From assembly GCF_006494535.1 (NCBI RefSeq), contig NZ_VHIQ01000007.1, positions 230,325 through 294,324 on the forward strand: a DNA stretch of 64,000 nt. Reading direction: 5' to 3'. Every line of letters begins with the position of its first letter. Position 1 is the stretch's first letter. A program made the translations under genes and the position numbers. Source of the DNA: Paucihalobacter ruber. GTDB lineage: Bacteria; Bacteroidota; Bacteroidia; Flavobacteriales; Flavobacteriaceae. The notes beneath the pieces were generated by a model. It had not been told where the DNA came from. It saw only the letters and a list, made by a program, of their open reading frames with translations, and did no database searches. Positions 39,676 through 47,440 of the stretch are shown here, in pieces.

Positions 39676-41670
39676 TTATTTCAGAAGTGAATCGTCCACG
39701 TGGTTTGGAATAGTCACCTTTAATTTTTTCTCTTGTTTCATCGCGCGTTTGATGGCAAATTCAGCACCTTCATTTCTTGCCCAACTTCTTCTGGCAATGC
39801 CATTGTTAACATCCCAAAACAACATAGATTTAAGGTTGTTATCAGCTATTTTACTTCCATCAAGAACCATACCAAATCCGCCATTAATCACTTCGCCCCA
39901 ACCAACACCTCCACCGTTATGAATACTCACCCAGGTGGCTCCTCTAAAACTGTCGCCTATTACATTTTGTATGGCCATGTCGGCTGTGAATCTTGAGCCG
40001 TCGTAAATGTTTGAGGTTTCTCTGTAAGGCGAATCGGTGCCGGATACATCGTGGTGATCACGTCCTAAAATAACCGGGCCAATCATGCCTTTTTTAATGG
40101 CCTTGTTAAAGGCTTGGGCTATTTTAATTCGGCCTTCAGCATCGGCGTATAAAATTCTGGCTTGCGAACCTACTACCAAATTGTTGGCTTTCGCTGCTTT
40201 TATCCATTGTATGTTGTCTTGCATTTGCTGAGATATGTCTTTTGGCGCCTTTCGAATCATTTTTTCAAGAACTTCGCAGGCTATGGCATCTGTGATGTCA
40301 AGGTCTTTTGCATCGCCTGAGGCGCAAACCCATCTAAACGGACCAAAGCCATAATCAAAACACATTGGTCCCATAATATCTTGTATATAACTTGGGTATT
40401 TAAAATCAATATCATTTTCGGCCATGATATCAGCGCCGGCGCGAGAGGCTTCCAATAAAAACGCATTGCCGTAATCAAAGAAATAGGTGCCTCGTTCAAC
40501 ATGCTGATTGATGGCATTTACCTGGCGGATTAGAGACTCCTGAACCTTTCTTTTAAATACTTCAGGATTTTCAGACATCATGGTATTTGCTTCGTCAAAA
40601 CCTAAATCTACAGGATAGTAGCCACCTGCCCAGGGATTATGTAATGAGGTTTGATCGCTGCCAATATCTATTGTTAAATTTGCCTCAAGGAATTTCTCCC
40701 ACACATCGACGATGTTTCCGAGAAATGCAATAGAAACCGTCTCGTTGTTTTTCTTAGCCTCTTTAACTCTTATAACCAGAAGATCTAAATCGGTTATTTT
40801 TTCATCAACCCATTGTTGATCTAATCTCACTTGTGCAATTTTCGAATTTACTTCGGCACAAACCGTTATGCATCCTGCAATGTTTCCTGCTTTGGGTTGC
40901 GCACCACTCATACCTCCCAGTCCGGAAGTTACAAACAAGCCACCCTCAGGAGATTTTTTTATTTTTCTAAAGGCATTTAAAACCGTGATAGTGGTACCAT
41001 GCACAATACCTTGGGGACCAATGTACATATAACTCCCGGCTGTCATTTGGCCATATTGTGTTACGCCAAGTGCATTAAATTTTTCCCAGTCGTCCGGTTT
41101 GGAGTAATTAGGGATTATCATGCCATTTGTTACCACAACTCTTGGTGCTTTTTTATGAGAAGGAAACAATCCCATTGGGTGTCCGGAGTACATCACCAGC
41201 GTTTGCTCATCAGTCATAGTAGCTAAATACTGCATTGTAAGCCTGTATTGCGCCCAGTTTTGAAAGACGGCACCGTTACCGCCATAGGTGATGAGTTCGT
41301 GCGGATGTTGTGCTACTTTGGGGTCGAGGTTATTTTGAATCATTAGCATGATGGCTGCCGCTTGTTTGGATTTGGCAGGATATGCATTGATGGGTCTGGC
41401 GTACATCTCGTAATCTGGCCTCAATCTGTACATATAGATTCGGCCATAGGTTTTTAATTCTTCTCTAAATTCATCTAATAAAACAGCGTGATGCTTTGGT
41501 TTAAAATAGCGTAATGCATTTTTCAAGGCCAATGTTTCTTCTTCCGGGCTTAAAATTTGTTTGCGCTTTGGGGCATGATTTACCTCGGGGTCAAAAGGTT
41601 TAGCCTTGGGCAACTCCTTCGGAATACCTTCTAAGATGTCTTTTTTGAATGTTTTTGTTACAACAGTCAT
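39676..41670 (-). CDS. hutU: Urocanate hydratase
   Basis: The 664-residue enzyme converts urocanate to imidazolonepropionate in histidine breakdown, using tightly bound NAD. The segments TYGGNGAVFQNWAQYR (about 131-146), TSGLGGMSGAQPKA (NAD binding, about 250-263) and YILWDQCGP-like IMGPMCFDYGFGPFRWVC (catalytic Cys region) support this. It is about 100 residues longer than the Pseudomonas enzyme (557), which I believe is usual in Bacteroidota. No hutH, hutI or hutG is in the window. Its ATG overlaps the stop of the DUF5522 gene (TGATG). Confidence 0.92.
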   Translation of the reverse strand: MTVVTKTFKKDILEGIPKELPKAKPFDPEVNHAPKRKQILSPEEETLALKNALRYFKPKHHAVLLDEFREELKTYGRIYMYRLRPDYEMYARPINAYPAKSKQAAAIMLMIQNNLDPKVAQHPHELITYGGNGAVFQNWAQYRLTMQYLATMTDEQTLVMYSGHPMGLFPSHKKAPRVVVTNGMIIPNYSKPDDWEKFNALGVTQYGQMTAGSYMYIGPQGIVHGTTITVLNAFRKIKKSPEGGLFVTSGLGGMSGAQPKAGNIAGCITVCAEVNSKIAQVRLDQQWVDEKITDLDLLVIRVKEAKKNNETVSIAFLGNIVDVWEKFLEANLTIDIGSDQTSLHNPWAGGYYPVDLGFDEANTMMSENPEVFKRKVQESLIRQVNAINQHVERGTYFFDYGNAFLLEASRAGADIMAENDIDFKYPSYIQDIMGPMCFDYGFGPFRWVCASGDAKDLDITDAIACEVLEKMIRKAPKDISQQMQDNIQWIKAAKANNLVVGSQARILYADAEGRIKIAQAFNKAIKKGMIGPVILGRDHHDVSGTDSPYRETSNIYDGSRFTADMAIQNVIGDSFRGATWVSIHNGGGVGWGEVINGGFGMVLDGSKIADNNLKSMLFWDVNNGIARRSWARNEGAEFAIKRAMKQEKKLKVTIPNHVDDSLLK

Positions 41671-41831
41671 CAGCGCGTTTTTAAGTTAGATTTATCGAAT
41701 CCATAAGGACAATGACGGCATCCGCTTTCACAACAATAACCTCTTTTAAGTAAGTATTGCGCCGTAAAGCAACGATAACCTTCAGGAGTTAAATAATAAT
41801 CGCCTTCTTCTATAGGAATGATTTTCTTCAT
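41670..41831 (-). CDS. Small Cys-rich DUF5522-type protein
   Basis: The 53-residue protein reads MKKIIPIEEGDYYLTPEG at the start, then RCFTAQYLLKRGYCCESG and CRHCPYGF. The CC..xC..C cluster (five Cys including the first) suggests metal binding. It matches my memory of DUF5522, found in many Bacteroidota, without known function. A one-base stop/start overlap with hutU indicates translational coupling. Confidence 0.75.
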   Translation of the reverse strand: MKKIIPIEEGDYYLTPEGYRCFTAQYLLKRGYCCESGCRHCPYGFDKSNLKTR

Positions 41832-41837
41832 ATCTTA

Positions 41838-41845
41838 CAAAGATA
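41838..41845 (-). promoter_or_regulatory. Candidate -7 element for the DUF5522-hutU operon
   Basis: On the minus strand this reads TATCTTTG, a full TAnnTTTG match, 6 bases before the DUF5522 ATG. No clear -33 TTG at the right distance. Confidence 0.35.
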
Positions 41846-41876
41846 AAGCAAAAGCTAAAAATTTAATTTTCTCTCT

Positions 41877-42200
41877 ATGATTTTATTGGTCATAAAATGG
41901 TTGCCGCGAAGTGTTTCGGCTATGGCTTTGTATCCGTTTGTTTTATTAAAGTATCGAGATTTGAGTACTAATTCGGTGTTGTTAAACCATGAAAAAATTC
42001 ATTTGAGACAACAAATAGAATTGTTGGTTTTACCATTTTATATCTGGTATTTTTTGGAGTACATCGTGAGACTTTTGCAATATCGTAACCACCAACAGGC
42101 GTATCTAAACATTTGTTTTGAGCGAGAGGCTTACACAAATGAAAAAGATTTTAATTATTTAAAAAAGAGAACTTGGTTGATGATTCTTAAATATGTTTAA
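41877..42200 (+). CDS. Small membrane protein with HExxH motif
   Basis: The 107-residue protein has a HEKIHLRQQIE segment at about 38-48, followed by one or two membrane segments (VLPFYIWYFLEYIVRLL) and a REAY motif near residue 84 that could supply a third metal ligand. This resembles a minimal M48/M56-type metallopeptidase core, but it is far shorter than those families. Similar proteins occur in flavobacteria without known function. Confidence 0.65.
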   Translation: MILLVIKWLPRSVSAMALYPFVLLKYRDLSTNSVLLNHEKIHLRQQIELLVLPFYIWYFLEYIVRLLQYRNHQQAYLNICFEREAYTNEKDFNYLKKRTWLMILKYV

Positions 42201-42310
42201 ATGGTTTAGCGAATATTATTTAACAGTTTTAAAGTGCTTTAATTAATATTGTTTATCTAATGCAATTATTTTTTAATTAGTGTGTTTAATTTATGTAATT
42301 ACATTGTTTA

Positions 42311-43231
42311 ATGGATTGGAATTTAAAACATCCAAAAATAAATAACGAGTTCATTTTTAGAACCAATAGTGGTGTTGAACTATGGCTTAAACGCGAAGAT
42401 TTAATACATCCAACTGTTTCAGGCAATAAATTTAGAAAGTTAAAATATAATTTGATCCATGCAAAGGCACATAAATTAGATACTTTAGTCACCTTTGGGG
42501 GTGCTTTTTCTAATCATATTGCTGCTGTTGCTGCAGCAGGAGAAATTTATAACTTTAAAACTGTTGGTATTATTAGGGGAGAGGAACTTGAGACAAAAAT
42601 TGCAGACAATCCAACCTTACATTTTGCAAAGAATGCAGGAATGCTGCTAAAATTTGTTTCTAGAGCAACCTACAGGGAAAAGACAGCAGCTAATTATCTT
42701 GATAATTTGAAAGAAGTATTTCCCAGTGCCTGCATCATTCCTGAAGGAGGTACCAATACCTTGGCTGTTAATGGCTGTGAGGAAATTCTTAGTGAATACG
42801 ACAAAAAATTTGATGTGATATGTTGTTCCGTTGGTACCGGTGGTACTATTTCCGGTCTTATTAATAGTGCTTCATCACATCAAAAAATTATTGGGTTTTC
42901 GGCATTGAAAGGTGATTTTTTGAGTTCAGAAATTAGTAAATTTGCAACGCGAAATAATTGGGAGCTAAATTCTAACTATCATTTTGGTGGTTATGCTAAA
43001 ATAAATGAAGAATTAATTGCGTTTTTAAACAACTTTTATCTTGATTTCGGCATAAAATTTGACCCGATTTACACAGGTAAAATGATATTTGGAATTATGG
43101 ATTTGATTAAGAGTAATTATTTCAATCCTAACACAAAAATTTTAGCAATTCACACCGGCGGACTCCAAGGTGTTACAGGAATGAATTTAAAATTAAAGAG
43201 TGCCAAATTACCATTAATAAATTTTGAATGA
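42311..43231 (+). CDS. D-cysteine desulfhydrase / ACC deaminase-like PLP enzyme
   Basis: The 306-residue fold-type II PLP protein has the lysine in VSGNKFRKLKYNL (about 37-49), FGGAFSNHIAAVA (about 62-74) and the phosphate loop VGTGGTISGL (about 171-180). Members are annotated as 1-aminocyclopropane-1-carboxylate deaminase, but most bacterial ones degrade D-cysteine to pyruvate, sulfide and ammonia. Substrate cannot be decided here. The length is slightly below the family norm (about 325). Confidence 0.85.
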   Translation: MDWNLKHPKINNEFIFRTNSGVELWLKREDLIHPTVSGNKFRKLKYNLIHAKAHKLDTLVTFGGAFSNHIAAVAAAGEIYNFKTVGIIRGEELETKIADNPTLHFAKNAGMLLKFVSRATYREKTAANYLDNLKEVFPSACIIPEGGTNTLAVNGCEEILSEYDKKFDVICCSVGTGGTISGLINSASSHQKIIGFSALKGDFLSSEISKFATRNNWELNSNYHFGGYAKINEELIAFLNNFYLDFGIKFDPIYTGKMIFGIMDLIKSNYFNPNTKILAIHTGGLQGVTGMNLKLKSAKLPLINFE

Positions 43232-43315
43232 AATGCCCATTAACAAAATTGCAAACCAACCGCCTTGCGCTTCAAAGCTTCAGGCGCGGAAGTCGAAAAT
43301 GTTTATTTGGGCATT
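43232..43315. repeat. Inverted-repeat-bounded non-coding element
   Basis: AATGCCCA (43232-43239) and TGGGCATT (43308-43315) are perfect inverted repeats about 84 bases apart end to end. The interior is more GC-rich than its surroundings and contains the direct repeat GCTTCA-AA-GCTTCA. It occupies most of the gap before the glucosaminidase gene. Confidence 0.5.
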
Positions 43316-43347
43316 CCGTCGTTCCGAAAAAAATATAATTTAAACAG

Positions 43348-44184
43348 ATGAAACATTATATTTTCTTAATTGTATTTAGTCTGGTGATATTTGGCTGTAA
43401 ACCAAAAAAGGGTGTTGTCACTAAAAAAAAGAATAGCCCGGTTGAGCGCGTAGTTTATGATAAAACAACCGAAAAGCCTTCAGTAGAAATTGTTAAATCA
43501 CCTGAAATTCCTGCAGAAAAACCTAAAGTTATTAACTCAACCGAAGCTTACATTGACGCTTTTCGAGATATAGCAATGTTGGAAATGCAGAGATATCATA
43601 TACCGGCAAGTATAACGCTAGCTCAAGGCATTTTAGAATCCGGTTCAGGAAGAAGTAGATTAGCAGTTGAAGCGAATAATCATTTCGGAATAAAATGTCA
43701 TGGTTGGGAAGGCGATAAGATTTATCACGATGACGACGCATCACAGGAATGTTTTAGAAAATATAATGAAGTTTTGAGCAGCTATGAAGATCACTCCAAG
43801 TTTTTAACAGGAAGATCGCGTTATGCCGGTTTATTTAAATTAAAACCCGACGATTACAGAGGTTGGGCAAGAGGCCTAAGACAGGCCGGTTATGCCACAG
43901 ATCGTCAGTATCCCGAAAAATTAATTGGTTTAATTGAAAGATATCGATTATATGAATACGACCAGATGGTGCTTGGGAAGAACTCAAAATTAAATACTGT
44001 GGCTCAAAGTATCGAAACTATAAATTCAGCAGATAGTCAATTAATTACTCACAAAGTACAGGCAGGTGATACTTTGTATTCACTTTCAAAAAAATACAAT
44101 ACAACTGTTGAAAGGATACAGCAATTAAACGGGTTAACTTCAACTAACCTATCTGTTGGTCAAGAATTAAAAATTAAAGAATAA
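43348..44184 (+). CDS. Glucosaminidase lipoprotein with LysM domain
   Basis: The 278-residue lipoprotein has a lipobox ending at Cys17 (SLVIFGC), a glucosaminidase/FlgJ-type domain at about 65-205 ([18 protein letters not shown] with the catalytic Glu, [13 protein letters not shown]) and one LysM domain at about 232-277 ([19 protein letters not shown]). It probably cuts N-acetylglucosaminyl bonds in peptidoglycan at the periplasmic face. Its stop overlaps the hemL start by one base. Confidence 0.9.
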   Translation: MKHYIFLIVFSLVIFGCKPKKGVVTKKKNSPVERVVYDKTTEKPSVEIVKSPEIPAEKPKVINSTEAYIDAFRDIAMLEMQRYHIPASITLAQGILESGSGRSRLAVEANNHFGIKCHGWEGDKIYHDDDASQECFRKYNEVLSSYEDHSKFLTGRSRYAGLFKLKPDDYRGWARGLRQAGYATDRQYPEKLIGLIERYRLYEYDQMVLGKNSKLNTVAQSIETINSADSQLITHKVQAGDTLYSLSKKYNTTVERIQQLNGLTSTNLSVGQELKIKE

Positions 44185-45473
44185 TGTTATATAAACGAAG
44201 TAGTGAGCTTTTCAAAATGGCGGAGAAGGTGATTCCGGGCGGAGTCAATTCACCTGTAAGAGCCTTTGGTTCAGTTGGTGGTACACCGGTTTTTGCAAAG
44301 TCGGCTAAAGGTGCCTATATTTTTGATGAAGATGGTAATCAACTTATAGATTACATAAGCTCCTGGGGCCCCGTTATTCTAGGTCATGCTTACGAGCCGG
44401 TAGTAAATGCTGTTATTGAAAAAGCCAAATTAGGAACCTCGTTTGGAATGCCTACAGAGTTGGAAACAAAAATTGCCGAACTTGCAGTGAGCATGGTTCC
44501 AAATATTGATAAAATCAGGTTTGTAAATTCAGGTACCGAGGCTTGTATGAGTGCAGTTAGGTTGGCCAGAGGTTTTACTGGTAAAGACAAAATCATCAAA
44601 TTTGCAGGCTGTTATCACGGTCACAGTGATGCCTTTTTGATTCAGGCGGGAAGTGGAGCAGTAACCTTTGGAAGTCCGAATAGTCCGGGTGTAACCCAGG
44701 GTACAGCTAAAGATACGCTTCTTGCTAGGTACAACGATATTGAAAGTGTGGAAACATTAATGAATGCCAATAAAGGTGAAATTGCTTGTATTATCATTGA
44801 ACCTGTTGCAGGGAATATGGGATGTATTCCGCCAAAACAAGGATTTTTAGCAGCGCTGAGAAGTTTATGTAATGAGCACAATATTTTACTTGTTTTTGAT
44901 GAAGTGATGACCGGTTTTAGACTAGCAAAAGGCGGTGTTCAAGAGTTGTTTAATATTAAAGCCGATATTGTCTGTTTTGGAAAAGTAATTGGTGGTGGTT
45001 TGCCCGTTGGGGCTTTTGCCGCACGTAGCGAAATTATGGATTATCTTGCACCTATTGGCCCCGTTTATCAGGCTGGAACCTTAAGTGGAAACCCCTTGGC
45101 CATGGCAGCGGGATACGCCATGTTAAACGCATTAAATGATGATACAACCATTTTTGAGAGTCTGAACGCAAAAACCGCCTATTTACACGAAGGATTGGAT
45201 GGAGTATTCAATGGTTTTGGTATAGATTACACTATTAATCGTGTTGGCTCCATGATTTCGGTACATTTTACTGATGAACCTGTAGTTGATTTTAAATCTG
45301 CAGCCAAAGGGAATAACGATACTTTTAAGAGATTTTTTCACGGGATGCTGCAAGAAGGCATTTATCTACCTCCTAGTGCCTTTGAAAGTTGGTTTCTAAA
45401 TGATGCATTGTCTTACAAAGATATCGATACCACCGTGGAAGCCGCTAGAAAGGTGATTTTGAAACTAAAATAA
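44184..45473 (+). CDS. hemL: Glutamate-1-semialdehyde 2,1-aminomutase
   Basis: The 429-residue PLP enzyme makes 5-aminolevulinate for haem synthesis in the C5 pathway. It has the usual opening [24 protein letters not shown], the [14 protein letters not shown] phosphate-binding segment (about 120) and the PLP lysine in [14 protein letters not shown] (about 265). Length is normal. It is translationally coupled to the glucosaminidase gene; no other haem gene is in the window. Confidence 0.95.
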   Translation: MLYKRSSELFKMAEKVIPGGVNSPVRAFGSVGGTPVFAKSAKGAYIFDEDGNQLIDYISSWGPVILGHAYEPVVNAVIEKAKLGTSFGMPTELETKIAELAVSMVPNIDKIRFVNSGTEACMSAVRLARGFTGKDKIIKFAGCYHGHSDAFLIQAGSGAVTFGSPNSPGVTQGTAKDTLLARYNDIESVETLMNANKGEIACIIIEPVAGNMGCIPPKQGFLAALRSLCNEHNILLVFDEVMTGFRLAKGGVQELFNIKADIVCFGKVIGGGLPVGAFAARSEIMDYLAPIGPVYQAGTLSGNPLAMAAGYAMLNALNDDTTIFESLNAKTAYLHEGLDGVFNGFGIDYTINRVGSMISVHFTDEPVVDFKSAAKGNNDTFKRFFHGMLQEGIYLPPSAFESWFLNDALSYKDIDTTVEAARKVILKLK

Positions 45474-45594
45474 CAAGGCAATTTGTTTAAGGTTACCCAA
45501 TTCACAGTTATAATTATTGGATTTTTGATAATTCTTTGCTGCCAAATCTTTTAAATCATACAAGGAGATAGAAAGATTAAAAACAAATTTATTT

Positions 45595-45620
45595 TTTCAA
45601 GAATATTTCTATTCTTGAAA
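45595..45620. promoter_or_regulatory. AT-rich hairpin in the hemL-hydrolase gap
   Basis: TTTCAAGAATA (45595-45605), loop TTTC, TATTCTTGAAA (45610-45620): a perfect 11-bp stem, 120 bases after hemL. It has no T-run on the hemL side. A near-perfect 20-base palindrome (ATTAATCAAA/CTTGGTTAAT) follows at about 45632-45651. These may be regulatory for the hydrolase genes; function unknown. The rest of the 257-base gap shows nothing further. Confidence 0.4.
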
Positions 45621-45730
45621 TAAAAAACCATTAATCAAACTTGGTTAATCAATATTAAATTGATGTTTCTTACAGTTATGCAGTGCAAAAATCAAAAGTT
45701 TTGTATCTTTCAAAGCATTAATAACTGACT

Positions 45731-46609
45731 ATGCCTTCTTGGTTGTATATTTTATTACTTGTAATTGCTGTTTATTTTATCATAAGCATTGCATTGTATT
45801 ATTTACAAGATTACCTGCTTTTTAAACCGGAGAAGCTCCCTAAGGATTTTAGGTTTAATTATGATAATCAAGAGTTTAAAGAGTATAATTTAACAACCAG
45901 AGACGGTGCTGTAATTAATGGGGTGCTATTTAAAAGTAAAGAAAGCCCAAAAGGAATTGTACTCTACCTCAAAGGAAACTCTAAAAGTATTAAAGGTTGG
46001 GGAAAGTTTGCGGTAGATTTTACACGTTTGGGCTATAGCGTATTAATGGTTGATTACCGTGGCTTTGGGAAAAGTACCGGCAAACGCACACAAAAGGCCA
46101 TCAAGCGCGATTTACAGGAAATTTACAACAAGATTAAAACCCTCACTCCCGAAAACAACATTATATTATATGGCCGTTCCTTAGGCTCCGGATTTGCTGC
46201 TAAGCTGGCTTCTATTAACAACCCTAAAATGCTCATCCTAGATGCACCTTATTATAGTTTAACTAAAGTGACCACCAGATTTATGCCTTTTATGCCGTTA
46301 TCGATTTTAATGAAGTATCCGCTTCCTACTTATAAGTGGCTGAAGTACGTGCAGTGCCCAATTCATATTATCCATGGCACCAACGACAAACTTATTCCTT
46401 ATAAAACAAGTGTAAAGCTCAGTAAAATTAATTCGTCACGAACAAAACTTCATACGGTTATTGGCGGTGGTCATAAGGATTTAAATAATTTTCCTGCATA
46501 TCACGAAATGCTGGAAAGTATTATTACTACCCCTGCAAAAACGGTCGACTTATCAAATACCAGCATTAATGTTATCCACAGCTCCAAAAAGTCTAAGAAA
46601 AAAGCTTAA
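45731..46609 (+). CDS. Membrane-anchored alpha/beta hydrolase (first of a pair)
   Basis: The 292-residue protein has an N-terminal membrane segment (about 4-25) and an alpha/beta hydrolase domain of the BEM46/YfhR type: GNSKSIKGW oxyanion region, nucleophile Ser in YGRSLGSG (about 155), and a late His in GGGHKDL. A basic C-terminal tail (SSKKSKKKA) follows. Substrate unknown. The last 41 bases overlap the next gene, a close relative, in another frame. Confidence 0.85.
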   Translation: MPSWLYILLLVIAVYFIISIALYYLQDYLLFKPEKLPKDFRFNYDNQEFKEYNLTTRDGAVINGVLFKSKESPKGIVLYLKGNSKSIKGWGKFAVDFTRLGYSVLMVDYRGFGKSTGKRTQKAIKRDLQEIYNKIKTLTPENNIILYGRSLGSGFAAKLASINNPKMLILDAPYYSLTKVTTRFMPFMPLSILMKYPLPTYKWLKYVQCPIHIIHGTNDKLIPYKTSVKLSKINSSRTKLHTVIGGGHKDLNNFPAYHEMLESIITTPAKTVDLSNTSINVIHSSKKSKKKA

Positions 46610-47390
46610 ATTTCTGGTTGTTGCCATCCTAACTGTTTACTTAGCTGTTATGACCATTTTTTACACCATTCAAGAGCATATTATTTTCAGACCCGTAAGT
46701 TTGGAGTTATCTCATCAGTTCGATTTTAAAGTGCCTTTTGAAGAGTTGTTTTTTAAAACAGATGAAAATACTACGATTAACGCCTTGTTATTTAAAGCAA
46801 AAGTACCAAAAGGGGTTATTTTATACTTTCATGGAAATGCAGGTAATTTACAACGCTGGGGAGAAATAACCTCTCAACTCACTAAATACAATTACGATGT
46901 GTTAGTAATAGATTATAGAAACTACGGAAAGAGCAGTAAGACGCTTTCTGAAGCGGGATTGTACCACGATGCACTTTTTTGTTACGACTGGCTAATAGCT
47001 CAAAATTATAAGAATATTATAACTTATGGGCGTTCGTTAGGTTGCGCTATGGCTTCGTATGTAGCTTCTAAGCGGCAAGTGAGCCATGTCATTTTAGAAA
47101 CCCCGTTTTACAATATAGCCGACGTTGCAGGAAGAAGATTTCCAATCTTTCCTGTTAAGAAATTAATTAAATATCATTTTCCTAATAATAAATTTGCCAA
47201 TCAAATAAGCGCACCGGTTACCATTATGCACGGAACAAATGATAGGTTGGTGCCAATTGAGTCTGCATTAAAACTGTATCAGCTTTACGGTGAAAAAGCG
47301 GCCTTTATTATGGTAGATGGTGCCATGCATAACAATCTTTCAGAATTTTCTTTATACTGGGATAGTATTGATGCTATTTTATTACCATAA
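46569..47390 (+). CDS. Membrane-anchored alpha/beta hydrolase (second of a pair)
   Basis: The 273-residue paralogue of the preceding protein has a membrane segment at about 15-32, FHGNAGNLQRW (oxyanion region), the nucleophile Ser in YGRSLGCA, Asp in HGTNDRLVP and His in GAMHNNL. Shared layout and motifs point to an old tandem duplication. The start at 46569 lies inside the upstream gene; the overlap suggests coupled translation. A strong terminator follows. Confidence 0.87.
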   Translation: MLSTAPKSLRKKLKFLVVAILTVYLAVMTIFYTIQEHIIFRPVSLELSHQFDFKVPFEELFFKTDENTTINALLFKAKVPKGVILYFHGNAGNLQRWGEITSQLTKYNYDVLVIDYRNYGKSSKTLSEAGLYHDALFCYDWLIAQNYKNIITYGRSLGCAMASYVASKRQVSHVILETPFYNIADVAGRRFPIFPVKKLIKYHFPNNKFANQISAPVTIMHGTNDRLVPIESALKLYQLYGEKAAFIMVDGAMHNNLSEFSLYWDSIDAILLP

Positions 47391-47391
47391 A

Positions 47392-47416
47392 AAAAGGCCG
47401 CTCGAGGCGGCCTTTT
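47392..47416. terminator. Terminator after the hydrolase pair
   Basis: AAAAGGCCGC and GCGGCCTTTT form a perfect 10-bp stem with a 5-base loop, overlapping the hydrolase stop region; its symmetry allows use in both directions between convergent genes. Confidence 0.85.
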
Positions 47417-47440
47417 AAAATTTTAATATTATTAAAACCC

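Noticed and set aside
45595..45620. Hairpin after hemL as a rho-independent terminator
   Set aside because: Stem is A-T rich, lies 120 bases after the stop and is followed by TAAAAAA rather than a T-run.
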